64,000 nucleotides of DNA, taken from Photorhabdus thracensis (GTDB taxonomy: Bacteria; Pseudomonadota; Gammaproteobacteria; Enterobacterales; Enterobacteriaceae). The notes under the pieces are model-generated. The model did no database searches, was not told where the DNA came from, and saw nothing but the letters and a program-made list of their open reading frames with translations. Of the stretch, positions 17,801 to 26,257 are shown piece after piece; the stretch's first letter is position 1, and each line of letters starts with the position of its first letter. Where the stretch lies: the NCBI RefSeq assembly GCF_001010285.1, contig NZ_CP011104.1, forward strand, positions 4,092,001 to 4,156,000, in the 5' to 3' direction. Both the position numbers and the translations under genes were made by a program.

Positions 17801-19229
17801 AGTTTATTGTGGTTTGATTTCCGCAAATTACTGCTTTTTTATCCGGAGATATTGTGGCGATTTGCGCTATTCGGGTAATTATATTCTCTCTGATGGGGTG
17901 ATTAACGACAATATTCTCTGGAGTCCCTATGCCAGATGTTATATTGTCCATGAGTTCAGTTATTTTATATTTTTCCCAATATGCTGCGACAGTTTCATTG
18001 ATATTTTCTGCAATGGCGTTATAAATACGTAAATAATTATCAATCAAAGCGTCGGCGGTAAAGGTACTGTACAAGCGGCTTCCTGCATCCAATTCAACTA
18101 ATGCTGACTTTCCGTCAGAAGAAAACCGGATATTAACCCCATAATCATTTACTGCGCCGGAAGTCATACAGCCGCGAATCGCGCGATTATTTTTCATAAG
18201 ATCATGTTCAATCTCATGCAATAAATTGACATAAGGGACCGCGGTTAATTGATCTGCCTTACTTATCGCGCCATCATTCAAATCACGCATATCAATACGG
18301 CTATGCCTGCTATGCAGACTAATTTGTGACTGCATTTCCGTGAGGATCTGTTTTATCGTTGTTTCTGGCGATAAAGAAACCATAAGAGGTAAGGTGTTCA
18401 TTGCCGGGCGATAATAACGGTATTCTCTTTTGTCACGTCGGTTAGAGAAAGGTAAATTAATGATACTTGTTGATAAACGGCCCCGTTTAGTCATTTGCAG
18501 GCATAAGGCCAGTATCATCATTAATTTATCATTAAAGGTAAAACTATCGTTGTTTGCGGTGAGCGGTCGGCTTACTTTAATGGCTTTCGAGGGAAACAGA
18601 CGTTTACTTGCATAATCCTCTAATTTGGGAAGTTGGTTGAGGTAATTATCCCAATAGTTTTTGTCGTTAGCATAATGCGCGCTTGCTTTATATTTCATAT
18701 CGTTAAGATAAGCCTGGTAGGTAAAAACAGGCTCTGATGTTGGGGGGAATAATTGTTGTTCGTAGCAGGACAAAACATCGTGAATCAACTGACCTATGCC
18801 CCAATAATCTGTGGCGACATGGTGAGCGATAATTCCCCAAAAGCAGCACCCAACATCATTAAAATAAAGATAATGCCGGATCGTCACACCATTTTCCGGG
18901 GCCAGTGGTTCAGTTATTCTTTTGTCGAAATCGGCTTTTGTAACTTGTTCTATTGCCGGATCTGATAGTTTTATTGGTATCACTTCGATCGGCGTGTAAC
19001 ACTTCTCCTGAAAAATATTTTGCTCAGAAATACGGTAACGTAAGGAAAAACCATCATTGAAGCGATGAATGGTCATAATGGCCTGTTCCAATCTTTCCAG
19101 ACTAATATTGTCATTGAAGCTGACGAATTCGCCGACATTGAAGACAGACTTATCGTCAGCAACAGTATTAGCAATGGCTAAACGGAGCTGTGTATAGTTC
19201 AACGGCCAACAATTATCGCTATATTCCAT
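14838..19229 (-). CDS. Nonribosomal peptide synthetase, C-A-T-C
   Basis: 1463 residues. The first condensation domain (about 1-425) has HHVATDY at 136-142, where the last residue of HHxxxDG is Tyr. The adenylation domain (about 440-945) shows FFTSGTTGVPK (605-615), FDAYIEEVFG, NSYGPTE (749-755), GEICIRGD, YLTGD and GRLDKKHKIDGKRV. The usual A10 motif (NGK with the catalytic Lys) is replaced by LSNDSTSVTELN. The carrier domain has GGTSL with Ser about 989. The second condensation domain (about 1045-1455) has intact HHAFCDG (1175-1181). There is no thioesterase. It lies 17 bases downstream of the two-TM gene and is probably in one operon with it. The substrate cannot be predicted reliably: the pocket residues read roughly D-A-E-N-I-G-S-V-V. 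Confidence 0.9.
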   Translation of the reverse strand: MEYSDNCWPLNYTQLRLAIANTVADDKSVFNVGEFVSFNDNISLERLEQAIMTIHRFNDGFSLRYRISEQNIFQEKCYTPIEVIPIKLSDPAIEQVTKADFDKRITEPLAPENGVTIRHYLYFNDVGCCFWGIIAHHVATDYWGIGQLIHDVLSCYEQQLFPPTSEPVFTYQAYLNDMKYKASAHYANDKNYWDNYLNQLPKLEDYASKRLFPSKAIKVSRPLTANNDSFTFNDKLMMILALCLQMTKRGRLSTSIINLPFSNRRDKREYRYYRPAMNTLPLMVSLSPETTIKQILTEMQSQISLHSRHSRIDMRDLNDGAISKADQLTAVPYVNLLHEIEHDLMKNNRAIRGCMTSGAVNDYGVNIRFSSDGKSALVELDAGSRLYSTFTADALIDNYLRIYNAIAENINETVAAYWEKYKITELMDNITSGIGTPENIVVNHPIRENIITRIAQIATISPDKKAVICGNQTTINSAYFFNYHELYSKLLTFSQLLLSCPLKNRRIAVLLPRGMESLLSILAIHTAGLCFIPINMTFGREEISNILHGLDIALLITSRHHHEKVNDINNTHVFFIEDINTFPSEISPGNDIKCPATKEDEAYIFFTSGTTGVPKAVPITFKGLYAYLAAMTDRYGIQQDDVILNFSTPVFDAYIEEVFGCFYRGATLAIASDHMIVELDSLFSFCHAQSVTVVNFPTNYWHQIVFFLHAAIKELSPTIRMTIIGGDLAMDKAIHHWLEKVGCGISLINSYGPTECCVVASCHKIDDEFQPGNIIGKALENSSIVIREYGTDNIISGSSGEICIRGDSICAGYINDNQSTSHKFLQLNDGEIYYLTGDRGFYDAQGNLNFVGRLDKKHKIDGKRVDLEEMQKILTAATHIDEIHLTIKENETGYQYINIFIPHDSYSIARHEIVSFLRGCYPKLQVPFIVESPLSNDSTSVTELNKEDNVSQIKGEKREIFFTLWREVFGDSDGVVDEDTNFFDAGGTSLKALLLINKIQQCFDCSIRLEDFYHSPRLGYLLQSVIQQGQMPVLTHKNSTCLTEQHDQYYWIIDTISNHSGAHNIPLYYHLAGDIDLKKLRSALLYTMQCFPALRQRVTMTDGQFSLTHSSATEENLPFEYIDLTHATGINIEISLRKILNDMAFKPMSLQDNPPVCFKLLKIAEHKHYLLLNFHHAFCDGMSIAYILQQLSSSYTDNTPKIAATVETRVTVINPRMSDQTLNFWTEKLLNVLSVAGQRDITSGANLRVRGRRYSMPLSLQLITTLSCVQKKHSVTLEQIVIGAFLMTIRSLLNKDELILGIPCANRVPPVPFDGVGSFATTLLLPYVTAETSLINVSKYVRDFLMDANAHSNISLAYLKQHLHHHHSIQLPEIAYYFSSQIGFSTGLYLGETHCTKEKIKGLKPKGDIALELVNSPTGMGLEWLYDDDIFSEDIISDMGLFLLDLLDCMGVEHNLIPGNTER

Positions 19230-19246
19230 TATTTTGCTGCTCCACG

Positions 19247-19741
19247 TTATATTTTATCTCGTAATTCGCCCTTTATTTTTTCGAAAACAGATTCATCTAT
19301 ACATAATCCAATATTGTCTTCCGCACTAAAACATATTAAATGGCGTTTACTTACGCGTAGAATGAAATATTTATTTCGTTTCTTGTGATAATATCCCGAC
19401 GAGTAATGGATAATATGTATACCATTACTGCGATGAAAATCTTCCAGAGAAACGCCTTCTTCCCGGTGTAATGAGGAAATAGCCCATTCGTGTGAATATA
19501 CTCCGGACTTCATCAATAATTTCCCTTCCTTGATCACCGCCTTATTTGATAACAGTTGATAGCCTATAAATAAGGCAATGACCACGAAGAGAGTTGTCGT
19601 AATACTTGCCGCCAGTTTATTCGGATTACTGCTATTAAGCCAGTATGGTACAGGCAAAAAAACCAGGGCGATCAGGACGAACATGGCGACGTTCATTAAT
19701 ATGACTTTGAAGTCTGGATTCAATCCCACGATATTGCTCAT
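19247..19741 (-). CDS. Two-TM membrane protein with soluble C-terminal domain
   Basis: 164 residues. Two hydrophobic helices are at about 14-31 and 43-64. A soluble part of about 95 residues follows, with alternating strands and a final helix (ESVFEKIKGELRDKI), shaped like bacterial PH-domain proteins. I do not recognise a named family. Its start overlaps the stop of the Tat-signal protein (ATGA), so the two are coupled and probably work together at the membrane. Remnants of a second copy lie at 21160-21290. Confidence 0.65.
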   Translation of the reverse strand: MSNIVGLNPDFKVILMNVAMFVLIALVFLPVPYWLNSSNPNKLAASITTTLFVVIALFIGYQLLSNKAVIKEGKLLMKSGVYSHEWAISSLHREEGVSLEDFHRSNGIHIIHYSSGYYHKKRNKYFILRVSKRHLICFSAEDNIGLCIDESVFEKIKGELRDKI

Positions 19742-20748
19742 GCTGCTGCCATTCCTAAAGATAATTCGGTAAAAAGATGAATTACTTCTTTACGCTCTTC
19801 GCGTGTTGCCGGCAGATTGATATAACCACATTTTTGCGCAGCAAACAGGCAAGCGGTGATTTCCCTGCGGATAGCTTCTGTGACCAGAGTATCCACCATC
19901 TTTTGATTGTTATAGAGTCTGGCAAGATGCAGAGAAGCAGTGCCGGTTGAAAGGTCACTGTGATCGATTTTGGGTAAATAATTTGCCATACATACCGTGA
20001 CAGCTACTTGTACTGCCAGGCTCACATAGGCTGCTACGTTTACTGCCGCCGCTGCATTTACTGCTGCGACGACTCGGGTACCGACAGCCACATTAACCGC
20101 AGCAACCACGTTTGCCCCTACGACAAGACGGGCAATTTCGATACTGGTATCGTCTTCACTGTTCAAAGGTTCCAGAATTTCCTTCAACCTGATAAGGGGA
20201 GGGCTGTTTGTATCTTGCAGCTGGTAGGATTCGATATGTTCTTTAAAATGTGCAACAAGGCTGGCGTCTTGATTGAGATGGTGGTTGATCCGGCTCCTCA
20301 GGCTTGAACCTCTTTCGTTTAAACCATAGGCCTTCAGTCGGGAAAATAATTCTTCATAGTCATTGGTTTTTACTGCATTCATCAAATCCTTATCATAAGT
20401 GATGAACAGCAGTAATTCCTCTGCTGAACCGGGGCTAACGATATTTTTGTCTATGCCGAATTCAGCCAGGACTTTCTCCGGTGATTCCCTGTATTTTAAT
20501 GCTAAGTTGGGCTGTTGTTTTATGGTTTCCCAAAATCGGTTATAGGTGATGATCTCTTCCCAAACTTCAACCGGGAGTTTTGCATTTGACATTGACAGCC
20601 TTAACTTATTTTCTTCAACCTCTCCTGGAGAGAGCAATGAACGTGGTACGCCAAAGAGGCGATTGCTATCGGCACTGGCATTAACGGTTGGGATGACACT
20701 GCCAATAGCTGCTCCGGCTGCTACGCCAATAAATGTACGTCTTTTCAT
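19738..20748 (-). CDS. Tat-signal protein with Val/Ala/Asn-repeat segment; possible modified substrate
   Basis: 336 residues. The N-terminus MKRRTFIGVAAGAAIGSVIP has a twin-arginine signal. Residues 72-100 (FWETIKQQPNLALKYRESPE then KVLAEFGID) recall the helical leader of nitrile-hydratase-like (NHLP) RiPP precursors. Residues 209-252 are almost only Val, Ala and Asn with repeats such as VVAAVNVAV, VVAAVNAAA and AAVNVAAYV. Cys occurs at 253, 300 and 307. A charged helical C-terminus follows (about 255-336). The family is unknown to me. Downstream of a radical SAM enzyme, it may be that enzyme's substrate; alternatively the repeat is a membrane or zipper helix. Fragments of a second copy start lie at 21291-21326. 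Confidence 0.7.
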   Translation of the reverse strand: MKRRTFIGVAAGAAIGSVIPTVNASADSNRLFGVPRSLLSPGEVEENKLRLSMSNAKLPVEVWEEIITYNRFWETIKQQPNLALKYRESPEKVLAEFGIDKNIVSPGSAEELLLFITYDKDLMNAVKTNDYEELFSRLKAYGLNERGSSLRSRINHHLNQDASLVAHFKEHIESYQLQDTNSPPLIRLKEILEPLNSEDDTSIEIARLVVGANVVAAVNVAVGTRVVAAVNAAAAVNVAAYVSLAVQVAVTVCMANYLPKIDHSDLSTGTASLHLARLYNNQKMVDTLVTEAIRREITACLFAAQKCGYINLPATREERKEVIHLFTELSLGMAAA

Positions 20749-20759
20749 GATTCGTTCCT

Positions 20760-20880
20760 TTCTAAGTTGACGGAATTCTTTTTTTACTGGGTGCTATATA
20801 GATGAGTGCTAGCCTTTTCTTATTAAATTTCTTCGTTGCTGAAATAATTTCATATAATAATTATCTAACTAATATTTCTT
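20760..20880 (-). pseudogene. Remnant of a second radical SAM gene (3' end)
   Basis: This DNA aligns with the 3' end of the intact radical SAM gene (21340-21445). Shared blocks include ATTAAATTTCTTC followed by GAAATAATTTCA against GGAATGATTTCA, then AATTATCTAACTAA against AGTTATCTAACAAA. The spacing to the upstream Tat-gene start also matches. Only about 110 bases of the gene survive. Confidence 0.75.
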
Positions 20881-21004
20881 ACCAACGATATTTATCGTAA
20901 GTGTATATTGTGATTGTTGTAACAATATTTTGATATTATTCCTGATGTTCAGTGGTGAAGCATAGAATAATTCGTCCTCAGCGCTATTAATCGGTGGATG
21001 ATAC

Positions 21005-21150
21005 TAACTATTAGCTGGATGGTTCCATTTTGCAATATGTTAGCTGATTAAATTTTTATTTTGAGCGTTTAGACTAAATATATCTTATTACAAAATCTGC
21101 TTATTTAGAGTCTGCTCACAAAACAGCAGGTGAAAATATTCCTAAAGGAG
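21005..21150 (-). repeat. Duplicated promoter/leader region of the radical SAM operon, copy 2
   Basis: It matches 22440-22575 upstream of the intact radical SAM gene. Shared blocks are TTTTGCAAT, TTAAATTT, GTTTAGACTAA, CTTATTTAGA and TTGCTCACAAAA against CTGCTCACAAAA, in the same order and spacing. It probably carried the promoter of the second operon copy and could still drive the Tat gene, the membrane protein and the NRPS. Confidence 0.7.
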
Positions 21151-21159
21151 AATAAAGTA

Positions 21160-21326
21160 TTTCTTTTCCTTGATTACCACCTTATTTAATAAAAATTTGA
21201 GAGTCGGTAAATAGTGATCATGGTGATATTGAGTAGTATGACGTTAAAGCCTGAATTCAATTCCGTAGTATTATACGGCCAACGGCTGCTCTCGCCACTA
21301 TGCTAATAAATGTACGTCGCTGCATT
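21160..21326 (-). pseudogene. Remnant of a second membrane-protein and Tat-gene pair
   Basis: Three blocks align in order with the intact genes: CCTTGATTACCACCTTATTT with 19523-19545, TATGACGTTAAAGCCTGAAT with about 19697-19716, and CTAATAAATGTACGTC with 20723-20738 (start of the Tat gene). The DNA between them is deleted. This is the decayed downstream part of operon copy 1. Confidence 0.75.
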
Positions 21327-21327
21327 A

Positions 21328-22392
21328 TTACTCCTCAGTTAAGTTAACGGCATTTTTTTCTGCTGAATAGCAGATCAAATCCAGCCTTTCTTTGGCATTA
21401 AATTTCTTCATCACTGGAATGATTTCACTATGATAGTTATCTAACAAATTCCGGCGTATTCCTTCGTCTTTATGCAGATGGGCACAGGCTTGGCAGGGGT
21501 GAACGATTTTTTCCAGATTAATGTTGCTATCATGCGGGCGATATTTTTTTAGAATTTTGTATGGTCCTTCTGTTCGCAACCATACTTTCATAAAGTCTTC
21601 TTCCTGTCCCTTGAAAAGCTGGGATAAATCGCCTCCCTGCAACTGACCCAGTTTCATCTCAGGGATATGCTCTAATGTCAGCCCACAGCAGGCGGAGATT
21701 TCACCGTGTGGTGTCAGTACGATATTTTCAAAGACCTGATCGCACCCTTTTGCCAGTTGCTCATCCCGGTTTGGAACGTCTTTTCGTTCTTCACTGGTGT
21801 CATAGAACGGCATCCATGTGTTGCGTTGTAAGTTAATTTTATTTTGTTCTTTGAGGTGCTTGATGATCGGATGCTGTGTGATTTGTGTCGCAATGGCAGA
21901 ATCAGCGGTATCCTGTTCCACGGTAATCAGTGTCGTAATATTTTGCCCGGCTAATGCTTCTGCTGCCGCAACTACGCTGTCGATAGATATCCATTCACTG
22001 TGATCTTTCCCGGTGCTGATGTTTATTTCTGTGATACCGGCATCGGTTAAATCTTGGGCGATTTTTTGTGCCTTTTCTCTGTTTTTTCCCCAGTAGCCGT
22101 TAGTCACGCAGCGAGTTAATAAGCCATGATCTGAGGCGAAACGAATGGCTTCAATCAGATCTTTACCTAACAGGAAACACTCTCCACCACTGAAGACGAC
22201 TAACTTTAGCCCCGGGAAATTGGCCTTTGAGTGTGAAATAAATTGTTTAATTTCATCCAGGCTCAGACGCGCTTTCACCGAGGGATTACATTCAAAACAA
22301 CATTCTTTGCAGGCAGCATTGCAAGTATATGTTGTGATCACTGTGGCAGTGTTCGGATATTGTTCCCAATATCCGGTAGGAAAGCATGACAT
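21328..22392 (-). CDS. Radical SAM protein with SPASM-like C-terminal cysteines
   Basis: 354 residues. The motif TCNAACKECC places Cys 24, 28 and 31 for the radical SAM 4Fe-4S cluster. SGGE (68-71) binds SAM. The C-terminal part has Cys 217, CC at 235-236 and CxxC at 300-303, as in SPASM/twitch enzymes that modify peptides. There is no B12 domain. Such enzymes form cross-links, epimers or thioethers on ribosomal peptides. It is first in the minus-strand cluster with the Tat protein, two-TM protein and NRPS downstream. I cannot name the subfamily. Confidence 0.85.
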   Translation of the reverse strand: MSCFPTGYWEQYPNTATVITTYTCNAACKECCFECNPSVKARLSLDEIKQFISHSKANFPGLKLVVFSGGECFLLGKDLIEAIRFASDHGLLTRCVTNGYWGKNREKAQKIAQDLTDAGITEINISTGKDHSEWISIDSVVAAAEALAGQNITTLITVEQDTADSAIATQITQHPIIKHLKEQNKINLQRNTWMPFYDTSEERKDVPNRDEQLAKGCDQVFENIVLTPHGEISACCGLTLEHIPEMKLGQLQGGDLSQLFKGQEEDFMKVWLRTEGPYKILKKYRPHDSNINLEKIVHPCQACAHLHKDEGIRRNLLDNYHSEIIPVMKKFNAKERLDLICYSAEKNAVNLTEE

Positions 22393-22907
22393 AATTTACT
22401 CCCTGTTGGATTAAAGGTCAGACGATATTTACTATTATCAGTATTAATTTATTTTGCAATGAATTGGTTAGTTAAATTTGTATTATTGCGTGTTTAGACT
22501 AAGTATGAGTTGTTAAAAAAACACTTATTTAGAACTTGCTCACAAAATAGAGGAGTATTTCTAACGGAGGTAAAGTAAATAGTGAGTGACTATCGCGGAA
22601 TGGATTGAAATAACTGATTATATCGTTGAAGTATTATATGTTATTTAAGCTGAAAGATTTCTATATAGAAAATGACTGTGGCTATTTTAGTCATACAAGG
22701 TGATTTTATTGATGGCATGCAAGACTATTTCTTACAATTTTTTGGCAATAATAGTCCTTTAATCACTCAATTAATTAAAAATATCCATTTGTTGAGAGTG
22801 TTTATTTTATAAAGAAAAAATATTCCCATTATAAACTTGTTAATTGTCTGAATTAGTAGGAAAATATAAGTTATTTCTGTGACATAAGGAAAAATTGCCC
22901 TAGCCTG
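22393..22907. promoter_or_regulatory. AT-rich divergent promoter region, radical SAM operon / yeaL
   Basis: 515 bases without a gene. The part next to the radical SAM gene (22440-22575) is the better-kept copy of the duplicated leader seen at 21005-21150. Conservation of GTTTAGACTAA and CTTATTTAGA blocks between the copies suggests functional promoter or regulator sites. The rest, up to yeaL, shows no feature I can name. Confidence 0.5.
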
Positions 22908-22931
22908 ATGGGATATAGGGTATTGAAGTTT

Positions 22932-23384
22932 ATGAGCCATCTTGATCCGACTTTACTTGTGCTGCTGGTGTTGGCGGCACTGGGTATCATCAGCCACAAC
23001 ATGACCGTCACTCTTGCAATGTTGCTCTTGCTGGTTATCCGTATAACACCACTAAATCAATTCTTCCCTTGGGTGGAAAAATATGGGCTGACTATCGGTG
23101 TATTTATTTTGACTGTGGGGGTGATGGCACCCATTGCCAGTGGGAAAATTACGATACAAGCGGTTCTTCATTCGTTTTTGAATTGGAAATCGTTACTGGC
23201 AATAGCAATCGGAGTATTAGTTTCTTGGCTGGGCAGCCGCGGGGTTTCGTTGATGTCTAATCAGCCTTCAACGGTTGCGGGTTTACTGGTGGGAACAGTA
23301 CTGGGTGTTGCCTTGTTTAAAGGTGTTCCGGTGGGGCCGCTGATTGCTGCCGGGATTTTGTCATTGCTGATTGGTAAATCGTAG
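22932..23384 (+). CDS. yeaL: UPF0756 membrane protein YeaL
   Basis: 150 residues from ATG 22932 ([19 protein letters not shown]), the start that matches the E. coli protein; an in-frame ATG at 22908 is less likely. Four or more hydrophobic helices are present. Family landmarks are [39 protein letters not shown] and [15 protein letters not shown]. The function is unknown. It ends five bases before tmcA. Confidence 0.92.
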   Translation: MSHLDPTLLVLLVLAALGIISHNMTVTLAMLLLLVIRITPLNQFFPWVEKYGLTIGVFILTVGVMAPIASGKITIQAVLHSFLNWKSLLAIAIGVLVSWLGSRGVSLMSNQPSTVAGLLVGTVLGVALFKGVPVGPLIAAGILSLLIGKS

Positions 23385-23389
23385 TCGTT

Positions 23390-25441
23390 ATGCTGCCGGA
23401 ACTGAGTGCGATACAAGCGGAAATGCAGCGGCAAGGATTACGTCGTTTACTGGTGTTGAGTGGCGATCATGATTGGTGTTATCAACAGGCTAATGAGCTA
23501 CAGCAGAGATTTGCTGGTGATTGGTTATGGATCTCTTATCGCAAAGAGAAAGCAGTGCCACCAGCAAAAGCGGTCAGTTTATTAGGTCAGGAATATCTGC
23601 ACGGAATATTTGATGCCACCGAAGGTTTTAATGCGGAAGCACTGGCGATATTAGCGGGGACATTGAAGGCCGGAAGTTGGTTGGTCATGATGGTTCCATC
23701 GTGGTATCAATGGCGTTATCAACCGGATAAGGACAGTATGCGTTGGAATGAACAATTAGACGCAATTCCAACTCCGCACTTTATTCAGCATATTCAGCGG
23801 CAACTTATTAACGATCCTCAAGTTTTGCTATGGCGGCAAAATACTTTTCTTCACCTGCCTGAATTGCCACAATACAGCGAGTGGCAATTGCCTGATGGCA
23901 ATCCGACTGCTAGCCAGCATGCCATTTTAGCGCAACTTTTGCAGGCAAATCAGGGAGTATGGGTAATTACGGCGCCAAGAGGGCGAGGTAAATCGACGCT
24001 TGCAGGCATGTTAATGCAACAATGGCTAGGGAATAATTGCTGGCTGACAGCGCCGGCAAAAACAATGACTGAAATTATCAGAGGCTATTCTGGTGAAAAA
24101 GGGTATTTCTGGGCAGTAGATAATTTGCTGAAATATTGCAGACAAAATAGCGTATCAGACGTTGATTGGTTGCTTATTGACGAAGCCGCAGCTATTCCAA
24201 CGCCGCAGTTATTTGAGCTGATCAGCTATTTTCCCCGGGTATTATTAACAACAACTGTGCAGGGATATGAAGGTACAGGGCGGGGATTTTTACTTAAATT
24301 TTGTGCTGAAATTCCTGATTGTCATATTTTAAATCTGACAGCGCCTGTACGTTGGGCTGAGAATGATCCTCTGGAGAACTGGCTGGAAAACGCTTTATTG
24401 TTTGAGGATGCCGTCCCGGTAAATAATTCTGATCAGGCGATCTGTTATCACATATATCATCAGCAGCAATGGATTAAACAGCCTGAATTGCTGAGACAGT
24501 TTTATGGCATATTAACCAGTGCTCATTATAAAACTTCACCTTTGGATTTACGGCGTTTACTTGATGCCAAAGGAATGCAGTTTATCGCAGCGCTTGGAGA
24601 TAAGACCTTGGCAGGTGCTTTGTGGATGGTTGATGAAGGTGGATTATCGCCTGAGCTGGCACATGAAGTATGGGCAGGCAGGCGTCGCCCCAGAGGAAAT
24701 CTGGTCGCTCAATCGTTAGCGGCCCACAGTGGTTTACCTCAGGCGGCAGTCTTGAAATCTCAACGGATTAGCCGGGTTGCCGTACAGGCTAACAATCGCA
24801 GACAGGGTATTGCTCAGGGAATGATCGCGTTTCAGTGGGCAAGGGCAAAAGGACAGGGAATAGATTTTATTTCTGTCAGCTTTGGTTATACCGCTGAACT
24901 GTGGGCATTATGGCAAAAATGTGGTTTCCAACTGGTCCGTATGGGAACCCATTTGGAAGCCAGTAGCGGTTGTTATACCGCAATGGCGATTTTTCCACTG
25001 AGTCAACTGGGGATGGCACTTTGTATTCAGGCACAACAACAGTTTGCCCGTGATGCATATTGGTTGGAGTCACAGATTGGGTTCTGCTTGCCTGTGGATT
25101 ACCAAATTGACCGCCATCTCAATCAGAGTGATTGGCAAGAGCTTGCAGGTTTTGCATTTGCTCACCGGCCATTTTCTGCTTCATTACCGGCTTTGCAACG
25201 ATTGTTATTGAACAGTGATTTGCCGTTGCCCGCACTGAGAAATCATCTCCAGCAGGAGATGAGTATTGAGCAGTGTGTCACTGTGTTGAAGTTAAGCGGA
25301 TATAAGGCATTAACATTACTCTGGCGGCAAGAAGCTGCACAAGCGTTGGCAAGTCTCGACAAGAAATTGGCTAGGCATTGGCAAGAATGGACTACGGCTT
25401 TTTCTGAGGCCAGTCGTCCTTATCATCCCATTTGTCATTAA
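23390..25441 (+). CDS. tmcA: tRNA(Met) cytidine acetyltransferase TmcA
   Basis: 683 residues, close to E. coli TmcA. The enzyme uses ATP and acetyl-CoA to make N4-acetylcytidine at the wobble base of elongator tRNA-Met. Visible are the N-terminal DUF1726 domain, a helicase-like domain with Walker [10 protein letters not shown] (about residue 194) and Walker [11 protein letters not shown], a GNAT domain with [20 protein letters not shown], and a C-terminal tRNA-binding part. The last 50 bases overlap ypfN on the other strand. Confidence 0.95.
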   Translation: MLPELSAIQAEMQRQGLRRLLVLSGDHDWCYQQANELQQRFAGDWLWISYRKEKAVPPAKAVSLLGQEYLHGIFDATEGFNAEALAILAGTLKAGSWLVMMVPSWYQWRYQPDKDSMRWNEQLDAIPTPHFIQHIQRQLINDPQVLLWRQNTFLHLPELPQYSEWQLPDGNPTASQHAILAQLLQANQGVWVITAPRGRGKSTLAGMLMQQWLGNNCWLTAPAKTMTEIIRGYSGEKGYFWAVDNLLKYCRQNSVSDVDWLLIDEAAAIPTPQLFELISYFPRVLLTTTVQGYEGTGRGFLLKFCAEIPDCHILNLTAPVRWAENDPLENWLENALLFEDAVPVNNSDQAICYHIYHQQQWIKQPELLRQFYGILTSAHYKTSPLDLRRLLDAKGMQFIAALGDKTLAGALWMVDEGGLSPELAHEVWAGRRRPRGNLVAQSLAAHSGLPQAAVLKSQRISRVAVQANNRRQGIAQGMIAFQWARAKGQGIDFISVSFGYTAELWALWQKCGFQLVRMGTHLEASSGCYTAMAIFPLSQLGMALCIQAQQQFARDAYWLESQIGFCLPVDYQIDRHLNQSDWQELAGFAFAHRPFSASLPALQRLLLNSDLPLPALRNHLQQEMSIEQCVTVLKLSGYKALTLLWRQEAAQALASLDKKLARHWQEWTTAFSEASRPYHPICH

Positions 25442-25580
25442 AATCCCGGTGAGGAGGGAGCTCGGGTTTATTATCCAGAAATTTTTTGACGTCCAGGCGG
25501 CGTAATTCTTTAATTGCATTGAGAAGAACGCCAACCAATAGAACTAAAATAATCCACCAATAATCAGCTAACCATTGCAT
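25392..25580 (-). CDS. ypfN: UPF0370 small membrane protein YpfN
   Basis: 62 residues: one N-terminal TM segment ([20 protein letters not shown]) and a charged tail ending [10 protein letters not shown]. It matches the YpfN family, whose function is unknown. Its ATG overlaps the stop of the VanY-like gene (TAATG), and its 3' end runs into tmcA antisense, an arrangement shared with E. coli. Confidence 0.9.
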   Translation of the reverse strand: MQWLADYWWIILVLLVGVLLNAIKELRRLDVKKFLDNKPELPPHRDFNDKWDDKDDWPQKKP

Positions 25581-26257
25581 TAGGTTATCTCCTGCGCAGT
25601 ACTGAGATAGTTCTCAAATAGATAGGGCAAGTTAGCCGATAACCAGTCAATACCTGCGATATCATGCTGTTGCCATACATCCAGTAGCATCTGTTTAGTC
25701 AGCAATTTTTCCAATTGTCCGGATAGTGGCCGGTAACTGATATGCCACGGTTCATAAGCGACGCCATCACGGTTACCGACAAAAGGGCGATAAAAACCGA
25801 AATGGGCTATATTCTCTGTCAACCAATGTGTCAGCGGTTCAAAGTAACCACCATTTTCATATTCCCAGGGTTCCAGCTGTAATTTCTGGTTTTCCGGCAG
25901 CATCGTTGGAGCATAAATATCCAGCTCAGTTCCCCAATGATGGCGGCTGGCGCCGGGCAGGGCAGACCAGCGGAGAATAGCCTGACAAAGTTCTCCTTCT
26001 GTTAATTGGGTGATATCTATGGGTTGGCTGTTTTCGTCCAATACCGGGCGTTCGCCGCGGAATTTGCCATTCCAGATAGCCTGTTGACGCTGGAAATCGC
26101 GGAATGTGCTGGCAGGTTGCAGATTAATTCCCGCATTTGCTGCTGCTTGCTGCATGGAAAGAAAAGATTTGACTGCTTCTGGTTGTAATCGGTGATTGCC
26201 AGAGAGAGAAATCAAGTGCCCGGTAGCCAGGCCAGTTAACATATTTGCGGTTATCAC
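25580..26257 (-). CDS. VanY-family (M15) D-Ala-D-Ala carboxypeptidase-like protein
   Basis: 225 residues. Zinc-ligand motifs of the M15 family are present: [11 protein letters not shown] (SxHxxGxAxD-like) and EPWHISY (ExxWH). The substrate is presumably peptidoglycan stem peptides, but no signal peptide is evident, so its location is unclear. The start overlaps dapE by four bases, and ypfN follows with overlap. This places it in a dapE-VanY-ypfN operon. Confidence 0.88.
   Translation of the reverse strand: MITANMLTGLATGHLISLSGNHRLQPEAVKSFLSMQQAAANAGINLQPASTFRDFQRQQAIWNGKFRGERPVLDENSQPIDITQLTEGELCQAILRWSALPGASRHHWGTELDIYAPTMLPENQKLQLEPWEYENGGYFEPLTHWLTENIAHFGFYRPFVGNRDGVAYEPWHISYRPLSGQLEKLLTKQMLLDVWQQHDIAGIDWLSANLPYLFENYLSTAQEIT

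Noticed and set aside
14405..18345. Similar peptides EMQSQIN (efflux remnant) and EMQSQIS (NRPS first C domain), possible recombination between the genes
   Set aside because: The shared stretch is only about 20 bases and each fits its own family context, so chance similarity cannot be excluded.
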